From Paramicrosporidium saccamoebae (Eukaryota; Rozellomycota), in NCBI GenBank assembly GCA_002794465.1, contig MTSL01000150.1, forward strand, positions 1-64,000: a stretch of DNA of 64,000 bases, read 5' to 3'. A program made the translations under genes and the position numbers. The notes under the pieces were generated by a model. It saw only the letters and a list, made by a program, of their open reading frames with translations, was not told where the DNA came from and searched no databases. Positions within the stretch are counted from its first letter, which is position 1; every line of letters begins with the position of its first letter. Positions 55,935 to 64,000 of the stretch are shown one piece after another.

Positions 55935-55987
55935 GGGTTCCTCAATACTTATAATTAATTTCTTTGTCTAAAATTCTACAAGGTATA

Positions 55988-57127
55988 TTATTGTGTGCGT
56001 CGGTTGAGATTGGAGAAACCTGCACCAATGCAAGAAACGGTAGTGGTTCCTTCATTTGGAAAATTTTCAAGGATTTTAAAGGAGACTCCTAAGAATGTCT
56101 TCAGATCGTCTAGTAGCATTGTGCATTGTGGCGTAAGAGGGCCCAAAGCAACTTTCGACAGATCCGCCGGACAGAGTGCCATGAGCATCACCAACATCCA
56201 CTGATGGCTTTGGTCAACAATACCGCCTTTCTGAATTTGTCGCAATAGCGAATGTGCAACTTTTATCGACATTTCTTCTACAGGCTGTCCAGCAGAACCT
56301 ACACCATCGGCCGAGTATACCGCTCCAGATGTGCTTTCCGCTTGCAAAAATAGCGAGTATCCTGAAGACAAGCCGGCATCATCTCCTTTGAACACATCAG
56401 AGTATATATAGACATCAGGAATAAATGTGTTGAGCTGTGAGCGGGCAGCTTCAATCATTCTGTTCGCCACTTGTGGGCTTACTCGTGTTGTTGCGGCAAT
56501 CCCACGAATCTTTTTTATCGCACCGACCTCAGTCATGCTAACTGGTCTTAATGAAGATATCACTGGGCACGTAAAAAATATCTTTCCCCCACCTAACGGC
56601 AAGGATCCTCGTCTGAGGATTTTAAAATCAAAGCCATCGTCTATCCCAAAATGCTTCAAAATCCGTGCATTAATATTTTTGACCCCATCAATAGTCTGGT
56701 CGACTCCGTCAGCCGTGATACCGTTAAGAGTTACACGAAACGCCAGTTTGGAGAAGGGTGCCAAGATGAAGAGTGCCTCAAGGAAGTAAACAAGACTGCG
56801 TTGCACTCCACAAGTGAATTCCAGTTCTCCACCATATATGCTTCCTGGTCTAAAAGTAACTTCCGTGCCTAAATTTTCGACATTATCGCAAGTTATAAAC
56901 GTTACCAGTATAGTTGATCTCAACAACAGTCCCGTTGGTTAGCAGCTCGATCAGTTTCAAAAACTGTATTTCATAGTCTTACTGGTTAAATTCACCAATA
57001 AGATGTTACCTTTTAAGCCAGGATTCTCTTCATTTGATCGTATCTCCTTAATCACCGTAGCTTTGCCTGATAACAGAGACAAGATAATCCGTTGACGAAA
57101 CTGGACAGCTCCCTGAATTTTTATCAT
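55988..57127 (-). CDS. RCL1: Rcl1, RNA 3'-cyclase-like rRNA processing protein
   Basis: Spliced from 57010-57127, 56906-56977 and 55988-56868 with introns of 32 and 37 nt; 356 residues. The first exon gives MIKIQGAVQFRQRIILSLLSG, and splicing restores NEENPGLKDYEIQFLKL and EINYTGTEVTFRPGSIYGGE. Other family blocks: ILKHFGIDDGFDFKILRRG, RGIAATTRVSPQVANRMIEA, FIPDVYIYSDVFKG and HSLLRQIQKGGIVDQSHQW. Rcl1 acts with Bms1 in 18S rRNA precursor cleavage. It lacks the RtcA catalytic His region, as known for Rcl1. Start codons of RCL1 and PEX19 are only 28 bp apart. Confidence 0.92.
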
Positions 57128-57155
57128 CGAAAATGCCGGGGCTGTGTCTCGGCAA
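57128..57155. promoter_or_regulatory. 28-bp divergent spacer between RCL1 and PEX19
   Basis: Between ATG 57127 (minus) and ATG 57156 (plus). No TATA or CCAAT element inside, so promoter elements must lie within the coding sequence of one gene for the other. Confidence 0.6.
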
Positions 57156-57824
57156 ATGACAGACAATAAGGACATTGATGGCCTCCTCGACAACGCTTTC
57201 GAGGAAATGAAACTTTCTGCTAGCAAAACTATCCCTGTATCCTCCAACACAGCTGTTGGAGGCGATGTAACCCAAGTTATTCAGGAATTTGTTCACTCGG
57301 AACAAGGTGATCAAGAGAGCTCGGCTAGGATTCAAGAGTCACTCAATAAGCTACTGAAAATGGTCCCGGTCACAACCAGCCCATCTTACCATGTAGACAG
57401 ACGACGATAACTTGGCCTTGACTGGAGACACCGAATTGGCCGAGGTTGACGCAATGATCGAGCAGATGATGTCTGAGCTCACGAGCAAAGAGTTACTAGC
57501 TGAGCCGTTCGCCGAAATGGCCGCAGCCGTATCATTTAATACTTTACTCATCCTTAGTATCCCAAATGGCTGCTTTCAAATCGTGATTCTATAACCCCCG
57601 AGCAACTGTCCGGATATATTCGGCAGTGCGATATTGTTTGTCAAATCGACTCCCATTTCAAAAACCCAGATTTTAATGAGGAAAAAGAGTCGCACCAGAA
57701 AAGGATATTTGACTTGATGCAGGAGATGCAAGAACTTGGGCCGCCACCAGAGGAAATGCTAAAGAGCCTCGGAATGGCACAGGATTTGACGAGCCAGACA
57801 CCCCCCGAATGCATCCAAATGTAA
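57156..57824 (+). CDS. PEX19: Peroxisomal import receptor Pex19
   Basis: Spliced from 57156-57362, 57397-57528 and 57558-57824 with introns of 34 and 29 nt; 201 residues. The N-terminus MTDNKDIDGLLDNAFEEM is the Pex3-binding helix. The C-terminal domain reads MMSELTSKELLAEPFAEMAA (phases joined), YPKWLLSNRDSITPEQLSGY and FDLMQEMQELGPPPEEMLKS, the client-binding core. Shorter than yeast Pex19 and without a visible CaaX box: the end is ECIQM, CIQM being a possible C-terminal farnesylation motif (Cys at -4). It shows that peroxisomes, or Pex19-dependent membrane insertion, are kept. Confidence 0.92.
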
Positions 57825-58147
57825 TAAAATCAGCACGTGTACAATTATTACAGCCTTTTCTGTGCTGAATAGAGGAGTGGAGCATGCATGTGCGCGCACG
57901 CTGTGTAACCAAAGAGCCCAGCGGGGCATTTCTATTAATAACTTAAAGGCATTCGCACTGCACAATAATTATACTAATGGCTTATCACGCACATAAATAC
58001 AAGTTTGCTGTGATAAATCCGATTATCTTTGATTCATGCAAACTTGAACCACGCACACACACAGCCCAATGCCTCAAAAATATTTACGCCAAAACGTTCA
58101 CCAGCTTTGATGACGCTATATCGCACGCCGTATATTATATAGCCCGT
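57825..58147. other. Convergent intergenic region, no gene seen
   Basis: 323 bp between PEX19 and NAF1 stop codons, AT-rich with a TGCATGTGCGCGCACGC alternating purine-pyrimidine tract at about 57884. No tRNA box B or small RNA feature recognised. Confidence 0.5.
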
Positions 58148-58838
58148 TTATTCGGCTACTTCGCCCGTCTCAAAGCCTTTCTTATGGAGGGCTTCCTGCT
58201 CATCATCTGAAAAATCGAATTTTGAATCGGGATCAGCATCAACACCCTTTTCCGCAGCCAGAGCATCCCGACTAACCATTGATACAAACTCTGGGGAGCA
58301 ATAGACATTGTCCTCCACCTTGAAGCTCTCAAATATCTCTGGACGAACAATAACGGAATACATGGGCGACGCTACTGGGCCAAATACATCCCAAATCTAC
58401 CTGTTTACTCAAAGACCAAAGATGTACCATTCCTACAATGCTTCTGTCTGCTGGACACACAATCAAGGAGCCAATATCCAGTACCGTCATTGTGGAAGCA
58501 GGACTGACAACAACGAAGGGTGCCATTAACGCGTAGACCTTACCAAGAGTCTCAATTCTAGCATTCTCTGGAAGATCTCGCGGCACCAATGCAAGCTCCT
58601 GCGACTAGCAATTATTAGAGACAGCCTTTGCATACGGGATCAACATCCTCTTGCTCAACGTCAAAATCTTCATCGTCATCTTGTCCCTGAAGAGTGTTGA
58701 GCTCTTTCTGTTTATTCAAATATTCGCCAGAAAATGGTCCATCGCTAAAAATATAATTGCCAGAAAATGATGGTACAATTCAGAATCGGAGGAACTGGAC
58801 GAAGAATGCTCGCTCGGCACCTCGACAGCGGATGACAT
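58148..58838 (-). CDS. NAF1: Naf1, H/ACA snoRNP assembly factor
   Basis: Spliced from 58777-58838, 58636-58744, 58428-58604 and 58148-58396 with introns of 32, 31 and 31 nt; 198 residues. An acidic Ser-rich N-terminus (EHSSSSSDSEF, QDDDEDFDVEQEDVD) precedes the Gar1-like barrel: LPENARIETLGKVYALMAPF, VLDIGSLIVCPADRSIVGM and IWDVFGPVASPMYSVIVRP. The last is the family motif, and it is restored only by removing the intron at 58397-58427. C-terminal DFSDDEQEALHKKG resembles the Cbf5/RNA-binding tail of Gar1/Naf1. Shorter than yeast Naf1. Confidence 0.85.
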
Positions 58839-59010
58839 TTTACTGGCCCTGGTATGACAGCTCTAGAGCACCAAAAATGAAATTCCGAATTCGCACTAAT
58901 GTGCAAAAGTTTGAATCGGCATCAAGGTAAGCTATGTATAAAAAATTCTGGACAGTGACTTTTGACTAATTTTTGCTTGGATTAGCCAGTGTTGAGTATA
59001 CAAATCTATT

Positions 59011-60669
59011 TTATTTGACATGTTTATTAAGTACTTTTCGAGAAAATCGCAACGACACTGCCCACGTGATGGCCACTGAAATAAATGTTGTTAAAAGGAA
59101 AACAGGATGAACCAGTATATCAAGGAAGAAGCGTGCAACGCTATATACGGAATATTTCTACAAATATTAAATGGTCAAATGTGCACAATACCTGTTTTTC
59201 CAGATTTTCATGAAACTCTCGGAACTTTTGTACTGCCAAGATGCTTTCTGATGTCCTCCCAAGTGTATTATACAGGGCAATAATTTCAGTTCGCCGAAAT
59301 TCGACAAGTTGCCACCGGTCCGGATCTTCAGAAAGGAACAGGACTTTTAAAGCAGTGCCTATACCTACACATAAGTCTTCTGCCACTCGTCTACCTGTTG
59401 TTTGGACCTTGCCCCAGAGTCTACAACGTTCACAAGAGACACAATTCATAATTTTCGTTACATTCCGAAAATGCTCACGAAATTCCTCAACTATCTCTGG
59501 CTTGGTGTTTGTGGAAAACAGGGCCTGATCAAAAGTCTTGGGACAAGTACGCAATGTTGAAGAGATCCCTCTAAGGAGCTCTTTTATATGTTGATCTTCG
59601 TCAGGGTCTTTTGTGCTGAATGACATGGAGTCAATCTTAGGCACTAATCGGCAAGCCGCGCGATATAATAGAGTGTGTAGAAGATAAAGATTTTGCACAC
59701 GGTCTATATGCTTGCCCACTCGATCGTGGAAAATGTCAAAATTGCTTTCCTAAAGAGTCAGACGATCAGAAATGCCTACCCATTCAGATGTTTGTTGATT
59801 AAAATACTGGTCAGCAAGATGGACAGAAATAGATGCGTGCAGGCCCGATATTACTCGATAGAACACTTGGCGTTCTACACATTGCTGCCAACCTGAATTT
59901 ATAAGCTTGCCCGATTCTTGTCCATTGCTAAAGCAATTTTCTTCGTATATGGAATTCCAAACTCTATTGGCTGAAGGCCCAGAGTATCCAGTGAATTTTT
60001 CCGGGTTTTCTATAAGATCCACATACACTCCCGACTCTCCCTCGCCATCAAGTTGACAAAATTCATCATTGTCGTATTCCCAGGCACGGAAAACGTTGTT
60101 AGCAAGTTGGAAACTGGGAAATTGAATATCACTCAGTTTAGCCTCCCAGCCATTTGGATCCTATTAGAATAAGGAACTCGCCATTTTGCAAACTGTACCT
60201 TTGGTAGCGTCGCAATGGAACATCCTTGCGAAGTACAAATCATATCTTCGCTCCAAAATGGACATGGCCGACTAAGATTTATCTACAGCATAAGAAACAC
60301 GTTTACAGGTCCCAGTTACCTTGAAATATCGAAAAAATGATGTCGACAGCAGCTTGGTTAAGATGGGAGATATAGACTCGTTAATGTTCTCTACTGTTCC
60401 GATTTTGCAACACTGAGAGTCGTCCATTGGAGTAGAGGGCTACAGATTAGAAGCGAGAATAATATTAGTACTGCGCAGTAGTTCAGTTCCCGGACATAGT
60501 GAATGGTCTGAAAACATACAACCACGATAAATACGGCTGCAAAGTATATGGACATCATAGCTGTCCTAGTTCCGAACCAAGAAGCAGGAATCATGCCAGA
60601 AGGGGAGGATGCTGTTTCAGCCACCAATGGGATGTAGGCACGAAGGTCTCTAGTTTCAATTTGTTGCAT
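59011..60669 (-). CDS. ERO1: ER oxidoreductin Ero1
   Basis: Seven exons: 60472-60669, 60320-60439, 60199-60282, 59780-60160, 59395-59749, 59192-59364 and 59011-59157; six introns of 30-38 nt. It oxidises PDI in the ER. DSQCCKIGTVENINESISP, FFRYFKINLSRPCPFW, the CTSQGC shuttle (CX4C), YVDLIENPEKFTGYSGP, WNSIYEENCF, VFYRVISGLHASISVHL, NVTKIMNCVSCERCRLWGKV (CXXCXXC) and QTTGIGTALKVLF are all present. Two 30-nt introns keep the frame and would be read through as insertions. The start is ATG 60669, or ATG 60558 just before the hydrophobic MMSIYFAAVFIVVVCF. The C-terminus ends in a second membrane helix (FLLTTFISVAITWAVSL). Confidence 0.9.
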
Positions 60670-60740
60670 GTCACAGTTGTAAACCTACCATTGGTCTTTC
60701 GAACGGTACTTTGATATAACATATATTGGATTGTGTCTAT

Positions 60741-61060
60741 TTATTTCTGTTGCTCGTAACATTTCAGCAATAGCTCTTCAATTATGGCGTCCATCGCTTC
60801 TTGAGTATTACTATATATGTTAGTATTAACTGGCGTCGCTACTAAAGCTTCAAGCAGCTATTTAGGTCGGCCAAGCGATCGCGACACCTGAATGGGCCCA
60901 GATAATTTTCAATTTTCATACATGCAGCGTATTCTTTTATAAAATACTCACAACATCAATAAGATTGTGTACCTGCCAAGAGTTCCCTGCATTGGTCCCT
61001 TGCTCGGCCCCTCATTACTTCGCCTGCGCGCTTTTCAAGTCTCTGGCGCAGCTCGTGCAT
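60741..61060 (-). CDS. CMC1: Cmc1-type twin CX9C mitochondrial protein
   Basis: Three short exons: 60973-61060, 60843-60933 and 60741-60810, with introns of 39 nt (60934-60972) and 32 nt (60811-60842, branch TACTAAC); 82 residues. The twin CX9C motifs are C24-x9-C34 and C46-x9-C56; the first crosses the first splice junction. LRQRLEKRAGEVMRGRARDQ resembles LRHVEKDVLIPKIMREKAKE in human CMC1, and CRDRLADLNSCLKLYNT the CRKE..LK.CLT.Y block. CMC1 acts in cytochrome oxidase assembly in the intermembrane space. No long open frame reveals it; it was found by splicing. It starts 15 bp from COQ4. Confidence 0.82.
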
Positions 61061-61075
61061 CGTTGGACGTCAGAT
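61061..61075. promoter_or_regulatory. 15-bp divergent spacer between CMC1 and COQ4
   Basis: Start codons at 61060 (minus) and 61076 (plus). Both products are mitochondrial, so a shared promoter region overlapping coding sequence would allow joint control. Confidence 0.6.
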
Positions 61076-61808
61076 ATGAGTGCCCGTTTAAGACTTACGA
61101 ACACCCAGAAGATGCTGCTAATATCAGGGTCCTCGATAGGAGCCCTCGTCAACCCGCTTCGAAGCGGTATAAATATTTTCTACCTTCTAAATTCTGCCAG
61201 ACTTGGTTGCAGCTCTCGGAGAAGTTACAGGATACTATGCGTGTAAAGCTATGCGGGAGCGCATGCTTGAGAGCGATACAGGGCGGAAAATTTTGAAAAA
61301 CCGAACAAGAGTATCGTCCAAATTGCTTGATATGGAGAGGCTGAAGGAATACCCAAAAAATAGCTTCGGACGACAGCATTATCTGTTCTTTGATTCACAC
61401 GGAATCTCACCGGACACTCGGTCAAAAGTTCAATATATCGAGGATGAAGAATTGGCCTTTGTGATGGGTCGGTACCGTGATAATCACGATTTTCTGCACA
61501 CATTATCAGGGTTGCCGATTTCCGTAGTCTCAGAATTGGGGCTAAAATGGTTTGAATTCAAACAGACGGGACTGCCAATGACTCTTTTGGGTTCCACATT
61601 TGGGCCACTTGCGCTCCCGGCAACTGATTTCCGTGATTTCTATAAAGCCTACAAGCCATGGGCCGAATTTGCCGCCAATCGCTGTGCCTTCTTTATGAAT
61701 TTTGAGTTTGAGTCCTTGCTAGAGCAAGACATTGACAAAGTTAGACGGCTGATGAACTTTACGCCCTACAAATGCGGTTTGTGGACCGATCTGTCGAGGA
61801 TGGAATAA
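61076..61808 (+). CDS. COQ4: Ubiquinone biosynthesis scaffold Coq4
   Basis: Spliced from 61076-61166 and 61201-61808 across a 34-nt intron; 232 residues. Splicing gives NPLRSDLVAALGEVTG. Family blocks: ALGEVTGYYACKAMRERML, RYRDNHDFLHTLSGLPISVV with the zinc site HDxxH-x11-E (complete), ELGLKWFEFKQTGLPMT, STFGPLALPATDF and PWAEFAANRCAFFMNFEFE. The N-terminus is short, with only MSARLRLTNTQKM as a possible targeting sequence. Coq4 organises the CoQ synthome on the matrix side of the inner membrane, so ubiquinone is made here. EF-Ts follows 39 bp downstream. Confidence 0.93.
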
Positions 61809-61847
61809 AACAAAACTCTTTTTTGCAGTATATAGTGGTAGTGAGCC

Positions 61848-62618
61848 ATGCGAGTGCGACTTGTGCAATCTTTAATTAGCAGGCATCCTTTAACACGGCA
61901 GTTTGCATCTATAGTGGGGCCCCTAAAGGTGGATCTGAAGTGTCTCTCTGTCTTGAGAGAAGAGACTGGCCTGAGTTTGCAATTGTGTCGCCAGGCACTG
62001 CAGGCCAGTGGGAATGACCTGGAGGCTGCACGGATACAACTCTCCAAACTGGCAGGGTCAAAGGCTGACAAAAAACTAGCATCCGGAAGTGCTTTACAGG
62101 AAGGTTCAATTGGAATGTACGAGGGGGAGGCGGGTGCCGTTGTATTGGTCAAGTTGTTATGCACCACTGACTTTGTTGCTCGAGGTGCCCATTTTTCAGA
62201 CTTGGCCAGTAAAATTATGCAGGCAGTGTATTCCGACAGCGAACGGATTCATGATCGAATCACAGATTTAATACGCGAGAAAGTTGGTGTGTTGCAGGAG
62301 AATATTGTTTGTAATGATTTTATCCTATGCAAACCTGACTCTGGAAACATCACAGGATCGTACTTGCATAACAAGACAATCAATGGCCTGGGAACGATAG
62401 GGGCAGTTATTGAAATGGCCGGTATAGAATCTGGAAAGCAGCCATGCCAGTCTCTAGCCAATAAGGTGGCGCGTCATGTTGCTGGTATGGGGCCCAGCTC
62501 TATGGACAATCTTCTCTCTCAGCAGTATCTTTTCGCGCCCGATGGCTCAACAGTTCATGACTATCTGACATCACAGGCTTGTCGCATCGTAAGATACTAT
62601 CGAATGTCAATCAAATAG
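61848..62618 (+). CDS. TSFM: Mitochondrial elongation factor Ts
   Basis: 256 residues with a basic targeting sequence (MRVRLVQSLISRHPLTRQFA). The N-terminal UBA-like domain has CLSVLREETGLSLQLCRQAL and NDLEAARIQLSK; the core has GSIGMYEGEAGAVVLVKLLCTTDFVAR and ASKIMQAVYSD; the C-terminal part has MAGIESGKQPCQSLANKVARHVAGMGP. It recycles EF-Tu GDP. TDFVAR (usual TDFVARN) is conserved; the later coiled-coil region is short. Intron-free. Confidence 0.93.
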   Translation: MRVRLVQSLISRHPLTRQFASIVGPLKVDLKCLSVLREETGLSLQLCRQALQASGNDLEAARIQLSKLAGSKADKKLASGSALQEGSIGMYEGEAGAVVLVKLLCTTDFVARGAHFSDLASKIMQAVYSDSERIHDRITDLIREKVGVLQENIVCNDFILCKPDSGNITGSYLHNKTINGLGTIGAVIEMAGIESGKQPCQSLANKVARHVAGMGPSSMDNLLSQQYLFAPDGSTVHDYLTSQACRIVRYYRMSIK

Positions 62619-62656
62619 AGGCAATTTAATAATGAATGCTATGCAGTATTCTGTAC

Positions 62657-63623
62657 TTATTCATTTTTTTTATATGGTTTCTGTCCCAAGCAAACTCCCA
62701 TGGTGACTAGTTTTCTTCCCTTCTTTTGAATTAGTTTGATGATCCTGACTTGATCTTTTAGAGCAGTCCTTTCATTAGTATCATGCTGGAGGATGATTTC
62801 TCCCTTTCCCCGAGAAGCTTTAGGCAGCTCGTCTTGTATATACTTGACCATGTGATCTGGATCGTTCAATGCATGTGACCAATCTTCTGGATTAATAAAC
62901 CAATGAACTGGAGTATAGCCTCTGTCTTTCAGTAATCTTAGCACACGAAGGGATAGACACCTATGTCTATTAGTACGATTAAAGTGTCGATACCCTTCGG
63001 GAGCTCTCATAAATGCAGGCCTGACATTGGCCACTTCATTAAACAAGTCGGAAGTGCTATCCATTTGCTGCAAAATCTGCTGATCTGTCAGGCTGGTGAG
63101 GATTGAGTGGTCAAATGTGTGGGATCCGACATCATGGCCCGATTCGATCATTCGCCTCAATACACGCCGATTCGCCCGATAATGATAGTTCTTGTTCTTC
63201 TTTTCAATATCCAAGTATTCAGCAATGGTTTGCCCTAAGATGAAAAAGGTAACTCGGACTTTGAGCTTTTCGAGAGTATCCAACAGTGGCGCCGTGTACT
63301 GACTACAAGATGAAGACACCCATCATCGTTTACAAGTGGATTCCGTCATCAAACGTTAAAGCAACGTGATTTGGGTTGACACATCGGCTGTGGATTCCGA
63401 GGCTATTTTTTTTGGTCATTACAGAGTAATCGATAATGGCATTTTCCGAATCCGGGCGTGCCTCGGCTTCTGAATCTGAGCCCGATTTCAGGGTAATCTT
63501 CCCTTTTGTATTTGAACGTGATTTCGAAACTGATCTTTTAGTCCCCATTCTCCTCTTTGAAGTAGAGGCAGATCCAACAAGAACAACGCAGGTCAGTATC
63601 AGAAGCTGTACTAGCGCCTTCAT
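62657..63623 (-). CDS. Secreted polysaccharide (chitin) deacetylase, CE4/NodB family
   Basis: Spliced from 63334-63623 and 62657-63302 across a 31-nt intron (63303-63333); 311 residues. Signal peptide MKALVQLLILTCVVLVGSA, then a basic Ser/Arg linker and an acidic patch. NodB motifs: VALTFDDGIHFQYTAPLLDT (junction restored), TFFILGQ, GHDVGSHTFDH (H..H), RAPEGY (R-x-P) and ILQHD. The Asp-His-His metal triad is intact. It probably removes acetyl groups from chitin, giving chitosan in a spore or cyst wall. Substrate cannot be read from sequence. Confidence 0.88.
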
Positions 63624-63793
63624 TGACTATTCGTTTCTTTGATTACATATCAATGGACTTTATTTTGAAAATTGTATATAACCTGATCAGCAAATATGAA
63701 TCAATTGGGCACCATAACGGGATATATTTGTAGTGCGAGGTAAGTTTATAACAGTAATAATGAATTATCCGTTTATATAGATTTTTAATCGCC

Positions 63794-64000
63794 ATGGTAC
63801 TTGACTTAAAGGCAACCTTTCCTAGCATGTAGGGAAATACTCTTGGAGGGCCTCGCAAGCCAGGAAATGACAAGGATAAGCAAGACGACAAGAACAAGCC
63901 CAAATGGGAGCCGCCCTTGCCCACCCGTGTGGGCAAGAAGAAGCGCAAGGGGCCCAGTACACTACAGAAACTCCCTGTAGTATACCCAACCACGCGCTGC
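63794..64000 (+). CDS. RPT2: 26S proteasome ATPase Rpt2, 5' part only
   Basis: The first exon is just ATG (63794-63796); a 36-nt intron (63797-63832, from GTACTTG to CATGTAG) follows, and the second exon runs off the window. The product begins [12 protein letters not shown], keeping the N-terminal myristoylation glycine typical of Rpt2, then [20 protein letters not shown] and [10 protein letters not shown], a strong match to the family start (WEPP.PTRVGRKKRK, P..THTRC). Divergent to the chitin deacetylase by 170 bp. Confidence 0.88.

Noticed and set aside
57825-58147. tRNA or other small RNA gene in a 323-bp spacer
   Set aside because: No box A/box B pair, no cloverleaf complementarity that I could find by eye; a covariance-model scan would settle it.

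Overview
This window is nuclear DNA of a compact, intron-containing fungus-like eukaryote that keeps a working mitochondrion. Evidence: spliceosomal genes and spliceosomal introns, nuclear pore, kinetochore and TFIIIC genes, mitochondrial import genes (TIM22, TIM10), a mitochondrial EF-Ts and ribosomal protein, COQ4, CMC1, Lon and a chitin-deacetylase-type enzyme. Very short introns (26-39 nt), spacers of tens of bases and many private secreted-protein families fit a Rozellomycota/Cryptomycota-type intracellular parasite (Paramicrosporidium- or Mitosporidium-like). The taxon is an inference. Coordinates of spliced genes are the full span; exon junctions were placed by reading frame, GT...AG ends and family conservation.

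Two kinds of sequence alternate. About 0-5.4, 9-15.8, 18.3-22.8 and 27-38.6 kb hold lineage-specific, intron-free genes: two interleaved multi-membrane families (0-5.4 kb), a superfamily of large secreted helical proteins (10.5-15.8, 18.4-19.9, 34.6-37.7 kb), a tandem pair of secreted proteins whose C-termini look like degenerate PTC7-type PP2C phosphatases (27-30.2 kb), a membrane-tethered S33 peptidase, and Ser-, Cys- and Gln/Gly-rich surface-type proteins. Minisatellites, low-complexity tracts and short solo-LTR-like elements (163-230 bp, TGT...ACA ends, 4-bp target duplications) lie between them.

Core-gene islands are at 5.5-9 kb (TIM22, RAD60-like, TIM10, S1/P1 nuclease), 15.9-18.3 kb (NUP49/58, RFC3), 23-26.7 kb (RMI1-like, SF3A2, PAK kinase) and almost continuously from 39.2 kb to the end (XRN1, PIG-Y, copper fist, SPC1, MAP1, mL40, TFIIIC tau95, SPC24, cystinosin, LON, FAAH-type amidase, SWS1, RCL1, PEX19, NAF1, ERO1, CMC1, COQ4, EF-Ts, chitin deacetylase, RPT2). 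I reconstructed 37 introns, and two genes have an intron at or just after the start codon. Several divergent pairs share spacers of only 15-28 bp, and COQ4/CMC1 pairs two mitochondrial genes. Mitochondrial genes (import, translation, proteolysis, ubiquinone, respiratory assembly) and secretory-pathway genes (SPC1, ERO1, PIG-Y) are well represented, consistent with a parasite that respires and secretes many proteins into its host.
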